The notes under the pieces are model-generated. The model saw only the letters and a list, made by a program, of their open reading frames with translations. It did not search any database and was not told the origin of the DNA. A DNA stretch of 64,000 nt from NCBI RefSeq assembly GCF_000165425.1, contig NW_001799200.1, positions 372,178 to 436,177 on the forward strand, written 5' to 3'. Source of the stretch: Paramecium tetraurelia. Its lineage: Eukaryota; Ciliophora; Oligohymenophorea; Peniculida; Parameciidae. The translations under genes were made by a program, and so were the position numbers. This document shows positions 59,058 to 64,000 of the stretch, piece by piece. Positions within the stretch are counted from its first letter, which is position 1. Each line of letters starts with the position of its first letter.

Positions 59058-60579
59058 TCAAGGGAATAATTCATCTTTTATAAATTTCTACATAAAGATT
59101 TCTGATTCCTCTCTTTTGTCCAATGGCACCATATGACCTGCATTCCTTATTGTTAACAATGTAAGACCGTCCAAATCCAGAACATAACCAGCATTTTGAT
59201 CTGGATCAACATCTCTCTAAGCATGAACAAACCAAGGTCTCCAAGGTTTCAAAGTAGCCAAATCTTCATATTTATAAGGAAAGTAATACATAATTCCTTC
59301 TACAATTTATCAACCCAATACATAGTTCCTGTTAAGGGGACAACTGCATCAACATCACCGCTGAATTTCAAAATTCTTATTTAATTCTTCAAGATCTTCT
59401 GATATAAATAGTAAGATCCTTTAGGATTCACATGATAATTGCCCAAAGTTCTTGAACAGACAGCCCATTAAGCAGATTATTGTCTGATTTTGAGGAGCTA
59501 ACTTTAGGTAGGATTAATACATTTCTGACTTCGGCGGATCTCAAATGATGATATAATCCTTGAACATCAGCACAAGGAGGAATATCAGAATCTTCGTTTG
59601 GTGACCTCATACCACCAAATTTCTAACTCATCTTACTACCTTCTGGAGTGTAGGTGAAGCAATACCCATATATATTATAAGGATTGAATTTAATTTAATC
59701 TTATTCTTTTCCACTAACTTCAACTTCTACTTTATCAGCCAATTCCTTGCACTATCCATCTTTGACTCCATAACAATCATTTTAGACTGTCAATATTTAT
59801 TCATATAATTCCTCACTAATAAAATTGTGTCTTCCGTAAAATTTGTAAACATGAATTTGGAATGGATCAGCGTCATCAGTGCATTCAGTTGGGTCTGTAC
59901 AACCATTTCCTATTGCCAAACCTTATAAATTAATTCGGCTATCTGCAGCCAAACCAGCATTATAATCAATGATTTCATTAGCTAGAGTTGGGATGTAAAT
60001 TCCAGCATAGCTTTCACCAGAAATGAAGAATGGTAATTTTTTATATTCTGTGAATCTACTAAAAAAGTCAACCAAGGCATTAATGTTATATTTTGCTGTA
60101 GATTCGTCAGACTAGTCACCTTAAGGACCATATGAAAATCCTACTGTAATTGGAGATTCAATATAGAGCATATTGGCCTTAATTATAAGATAAGGAATTT
60201 TACAAAATTTGTCCAAGAAAACTGATTCATCTCAAATTCTGCAGTGCCTGCTTTAAATACAAAAGGACCATTCTCATTAAATGCACCTTGTAATGAAGAG
60301 CATCCTGGACCGCCATTCAGCCAAAGAATTACAGGTTTATTTAATGCATCAACTGGAGCTGGATAAAACATGTAATGAAACTAGGCTGTTCCTTCAGTAT
60401 TTGCCTTAAGGTAACCTGAATAGCTAAAATATTAATTAAGAATCTTACACTTTTCCATCGTAGTTTATATTGAATAATCTATTCAACTCATTTTTATCGA
60501 CTAAATCAGCTTCGTCGTCTAATGCTTGGAGACAAAGAGATATGGAAAGAACGCTCAGAAATAGAACAAATTTATTCAT
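59058..60579 (-). CDS. Serine carboxypeptidase (S10 family), secreted or lysosomal
   Basis: About 473 residues; introns of 25, 26, 23 and 26 bases. A clear signal peptide (MNKFVLFLSVLSISLCLQAL) is followed by YSGYLKANTEG, VILWLNGGPGCSSLQGAF, the nucleophile motif FFISGESYAGIYIPTLA (Ser), acid ILKFSGDVDAVVPLTG (Asp) and base IRNAGHMVPLDKR (His), in S10 order with the oxyanion WLNGGPGCSS loop. Cys residues are in the usual disulphide positions. It removes C-terminal residues at acid pH, probably in lysosomes or food vacuoles. Only 74 bases separate its start from the divergent macro-domain gene. Confidence 0.95.
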
Positions 60580-60652
60580 TCTTTATTTTTAATATTATGT
60601 ACTCATCGATGATTTAATTGCATATGTAATAATATTTATTAATATATTCGTA

Positions 60653-61519
60653 ATGGGAAATGGTACCATTTATTTATATTTAAAAGATGCTTTGAGCTCC
60701 TGCACAAAAAAATCGAAATCGTCCTTAACTTTGAGGGAATCCAATTTAACAATAAGGAGACAGTTCAATTAAACTACATGTTCGATCTTGTAGGGAGATA
60801 TATTTGTTAGTGGATTAAATATAGGTATTACAATTGTCTATCGTAGTGAATTGTTCATATGAGCCTGCTGATTCGTTAATCGTTAAACAGTATTTTATTT
60901 AAAAAAATATCTAGAGATCAGAATATCAAAAAGAAATAGAGGGATGAGATCAGAGCAAGTATATTCTTCCTTCTATCTAGTGCATGTAGGTGACGTTATT
61001 TTAACAGAAAGATAGAATCTTTATCTACTTCATGCTAAATTACCGATGTATTCCGAGGTTAAAGATTTATAAAAAGTGTATTCAACTTATGAAAAATGGT
61101 ATCTATGTATAGTTGATGTCTAGTTTGCAAGTTGCAGAAGAGAATATTTTGTCAGAAATCACTTTTACTGAATAAAATGCTTTAAATTTTACTATCCCAA
61201 AATAGTACAATGCAGAATGCTTAATCAGAAGTATCATAAATCATATAAGTTTAAATCCTTAAACGAATTTAAAATAAATTAATTTTCTAAGTAACGATTA
61301 TACTACAGTAAATTCAATCAAATATTGTCTTAGATCAACATTTTTAAACTAGAATTGGATAATATCTTGGAAGAAATGAAGGTACCCAATTTGGCAGAGA
61401 AAAATAGAAAAACATTTCTTGAGTTTTTAAACTCTACAAATTGTGAAGAAGCTCCATATTTCCTAAGTACTGGGTTAACAACAAGTTTTGTTCATCTGGC
61501 TGAGAAAAGCACAGAATGA
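60653..61519 (+). CDS. Divergent macro-domain-like protein
   Basis: About 248 residues after five introns (22, 25, 22, 25, 26 bases), one of the most intron-dense genes here; the sum is in frame. Starts MGNGTIYLYLKDALSSCTKK. GDIFVSGLNIVNCSYEPADS resembles the GDIT...VDAIVNAAN start of macro domains. HVGDVILTERQNL is followed by VYSTYEKCLQVAEENILSEI, LNFTIPKQYNAECLIRSIIN and LKQINFLSNDYTTINIFKLE, which mirror the helix, (F/I)P strand, AA helix and VxFxxxD strand of the family. The Asn/Gly residues that bind ADP-ribose are mostly lost, so binding or hydrolysis of ADP-ribose is uncertain. The C-terminal 50 residues are helical. Confidence 0.5.
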
Positions 61520-62811
61520 AGTAAATTTATTTATACTATTTTCTATTTGTAAATTAATTGCAATTATTCAATTAACAGTAAATATAGATTCTCACCAGTT
61601 TTTCATTTAATTATTCCATAATTTAATTAAATGAAACTATGTGAACTAATGAAATTAAATATTAAATACTCTACATTTCAAATTGAAATATTTTGAACTC
61701 CTTCTTAAACAATTTCTGAACTATTAACATACTCTAACTTACCATTTTTTTAGCTTAAACTCTAACTTTATTAAGAAATTCTTAAACCACTTTCTTTGAT
61801 TCTGGGTTTCATATCTCTGCTTTATTAATTACTACTCATCATGAAAAGTGATGATAAGTAATATGTTTCTTTAGAATTCAATTATCAATTAATACTCAGA
61901 AGCTCTATTATAATTTTAAATTAAAGTAGCTTGAGTAAATAACTTAATTTCAAATTTTATCATCAAATATGGGAGTTCTCTGTTGTTATACTCTTGATTA
62001 AACTTATTTATTATCATTCTTTATCAAAAAGTTAGTCATTAAATGAGCAAAAATAATATATCATATTTTATTTTTAATTTCAATATATATTTTTAATAGT
62101 GGAAAAACAATTAAAGCAAATTAAAAGTTGATAACTTGAAATATAAATATTATTTGCCTCTAATATCAAAGAATGAAAATTTGTAATTACAAATAAATTT
62201 ATAAATTATATTGAACTATATATATTTATGATAATATAATCAATTTTGTTAGAATTTGATGTTCATCCAACTTAATTTAACTGAAAGAATAATATTTCTT
62301 CATATTTTTAATATATATTTGAGGTAGGAATCTGCATATATTGAAAATCAAATATTTTAATGATGGAATATTCATTTCATTCCTCATTCGTTGTATTTAA
62401 AAAAATATTGAATATAAATGCGCATCTAGTTAATTGAATTTATCTTCCTACGAAAATGTAACCATTTTGACAGAATCCTAAAAAGTGATAATGTTTGAAA
62501 ATAATGAAATTTGTAAATCCTACTATAAAAATAATGAATTACACTATTAATAGAAGTATTGAAAATTCACCTTTTATAAAATGCCAAGATTTCAGAGGAA
62601 GCTTCAAATATTCCCAAAATAATTGAAGACTTGATTAAGTGTAATCTTTGGCTAATGCGAAACTTATCATTTGAATTGCCATTGCTTTATAATATCCTAA
62701 AGATTAAGGGTTTATAAATACAAACAAATAGAAAGAGCATCGGTTCTCTTTATAATAAATTATTAAAAATATATAATAATAATAATTCTGATTATTAGAT
62801 TAAAATTTAAA
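61520..62811. other. Longest intergenic stretch, with weak coding-like patches
   Basis: About 1.3 kb of A/T-rich DNA. One plus-strand frame at 61841-62131 (MKSDDKQYVSLEFNYQLILR, 96 codons) is open but low in complexity. A second patch, about 62560-62730, reads EASNIPKIIEDLIKCNLWLM, then RNLSFELPLLYNILKIKG and looks like a helical (ARM/HEAT-like) gene relic with no proper start. Neither is strong enough to call a gene. No tandem repeat or RNA gene is evident. Confidence 0.4.
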
Positions 62812-63717
62812 TCAAATAACAGACAACTATAAAATTTTCAAGTGTTATATTTAGTAAGACAAATTCATAGATCGGTATTGAGGTTTCCTTTCATAAGGAG
62901 GATCTATAAACCATGGTGCTAAAGAATCCTGTGACATTTGATCAAAATCAATATTAGTTTCAGAAAGTTCATCTTCAAACTCATTGTGATTCCCATTTAG
63001 CATAGCTTGATATTCCTCTAGACATTTATTATAAAACTTTCTATACTGTTTCCAGCAATGGTGAATTAAATTTTCATTAATTTCTTAATTCAAGGGTTCT
63101 ACCTCATAGAGCATTTTATTAATTAAATTTGGTGCAATATATCGATGTTATTTAGTTTAATGTATTACAAAATTGGTAGTGGTGTCATTAGTTTAATAAA
63201 ATTCAATATTTAGATCCTTTTTAGACTTTGATTCAAGTTTCATAGTCTTTTTGAGTTATTTCATTCCACTCAAAATTTATTGTATATTTCTAAAATCGAC
63301 ATTTTTTTCGTGAATGATTTTGCATTAATATAAGTTATATTTCGATTATGGAGGCTTTATGTTGTATTCTAGAATTCAATTGTTATTTAAGATACTTTTA
63401 AATGCTTCGTCTTCAAGGAGGATTCCATTTTTATTGCAATGTTTCAAATAATCATATATATCGTTGAAACCAAGTGACTCTAGATGCTTGATAAAGAGGA
63501 ATTCATTTTGAATACAGCTTTTGTAAATAGGGTCTGAGAATAATTGATCATAGAGGGATTTATTTAATGGGCAATTTTTTCGTTTCCTCAAAATCCTTTC
63601 AGTAAGTCCATCAAGCGGTTTGTACTATTATGAGTCCTCTACTAGTTCTTATTGAGAATCGGTGAGATCTATTATATTACCGGGAAAATTATAATCTTGC
63701 TTAAAAGCTTATTCCAT
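62812..63717 (-). CDS. Unrecognised protein, about 292 residues
   Basis: A 27-base intron joins two parts that would otherwise look like separate genes; the result is in frame. Starts MEQAFKQDYNFPGNIIDLTD. Contains LYDQLFSDPIYKSCIQNEFL, FIKHLESLGFNDIYDYLKHC (helical, faintly like small helical Mediator or chromatin subunits), a basic middle (SGMKQLKKTMKLESKSKKD), HHCWKQYRKFYNKCLEEYQA and an acidic end with LAPWFIDPPYERKPQYR. I cannot assign it. Soluble, no signal peptide. Confidence 0.55.
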
Positions 63718-63770
63718 TTATTTGAGTATTAAATAATTATTTTAATTGTATATACGTTTAAAATTATAAT

Positions 63771-64000
63771 TCACTTCTAGTTTGATATTTATTAATTTAT
63801 GTGAACAGGTTTGATTGTAACAGGATTATTATTATTGTTATTATTGTTAGTGTTATTATTATTGTTATTATTATTATTATTATTGTTATTATTTTAATTA
63901 TTGTTATTATTATTAGATTATTATTATCTTTCTGCTGTCATTTCATTTCCAGCATTCTTCAAGTTTTCTACAATGTCTTCCAGATTAGGTAATGGTTTCA
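63771..64000 (-). CDS. 3' part of a gene ending in poly-Asn (start off the right edge)
   Basis: A frame entering from the right edge reads PLPNLEDIVENLKNAGNEMT, then AERQQQSNNNN... and finishes PVTIKPVHIN and TGA 63771-63773. The folded-looking start followed by an Asn homopolymer and short tail is common in ciliate proteins. Identity unknown because only about 75 codons are visible. Confidence 0.6.
63822..63930 (-). repeat. AAT/AAC trinucleotide repeat (poly-Asn)
   Basis: Roughly 35 triplets, read on the minus strand as AAT with interspersed AAC and an occasional TAA (Gln) or ACT (Thr). Mixed codons suggest an old or selected Asn tract rather than a fresh expansion. On the plus strand it appears as a false poly-Ile/Val frame. 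Confidence 0.8.

Noticed and set aside
63801-63992. Poly-Ile/Val plus-strand frame
   Set aside because: It is the complement of the AAT poly-Asn repeat in the minus-strand gene.

Overview
The window reads as macronuclear DNA of a ciliate of the Paramecium type. It is AT-rich and densely packed with genes on both strands. Almost every recognisable gene is open only if TAA and TAG are read as glutamine and TGA is the only stop. In the ubiquitin gene at 33666, for example, codon 2 is TAA and codon 31 is TAG, exactly where ubiquitin has Gln. Genes are cut by minute introns of about 19 to 34 bases that run from GT to AG, usually TAG. Exon-intron structures below were worked out by hand; for most genes the coding length after intron removal was checked to be a multiple of three.

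Layout. 1-15 kb: the end of an unknown gene, a very large PAS/membrane protein of the Tiny-macrocysts (TMC) family with a decayed relative behind it, U2 snRNP A', a RING/zinc-finger E3 candidate, a protein phosphatase 6 regulatory (SAPS) subunit with a C-terminal heptapeptide repeat, and an RCC1-propeller/coiled-coil protein. 15-25 kb: a MORN pseudokinase with an N-terminal MGSC, a monoacylglycerol-lipase-like hydrolase, an acyl-protein thioesterase, a small EF-hand protein with MGTC, a transportin-3/importin-13-like karyopherin and an RNA-binding-like protein. 25-34 kb: an RBR-like remnant, two coiled-coil proteins, START, Myb, EF-hand, TBC Rab-GAP, SHIPPO-like, an orphan and the ubiquitin-eL40 fusion. 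34-45 kb: two small zinc-binding proteins, TFIID subunit TAF6, proteasome alpha (PSMA4), capping protein alpha, a CEP90/PIBF1 homologue head to head with a long coiled-coil protein, and a Cys-rich protein. 45-57 kb: a second pseudokinase, a TIS11-type CCCH protein, mitochondrial uS5, a second CCCH protein, an ammonium transporter, two orphans, a damaged ATG5 and ribosomal eL20. 57-64 kb: an active-looking protein kinase, a serine carboxypeptidase, a divergent macro-domain protein, a long AT-rich spacer, an orphan and the 3' end of an Asn-rich gene.

How the genes fit together. This is an ordinary housekeeping and ciliary neighbourhood without operons; neighbours are head-to-head, tail-to-tail or tandem with gaps often under 150 bases. 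Themes are RNA processing and translation (U2A', two CCCH proteins, uS5m, eL20, eL40), ubiquitin/proteasome (RING, RBR remnant, ubiquitin, PSMA4), trafficking (TBC, karyopherin, START), cilia and cytoskeleton (CEP90, coiled coils, RCC1, SHIPPO, MORN, capping protein), and lipid-modified signalling around an acyl-protein thioesterase.

Oddities. Several otherwise convincing genes carry isolated single-base frame breaks, often in A or T runs, or a lone in-frame TGA (karyopherin, SHIPPO, capping protein alpha, uS5m, ATG5, the 57-kb kinase). These are either sequence errors, young pseudogenes of duplicated genes, or recoding, and are the main thing to check. I saw no transposon, virus-like element, CRISPR array, tRNA or rRNA gene.
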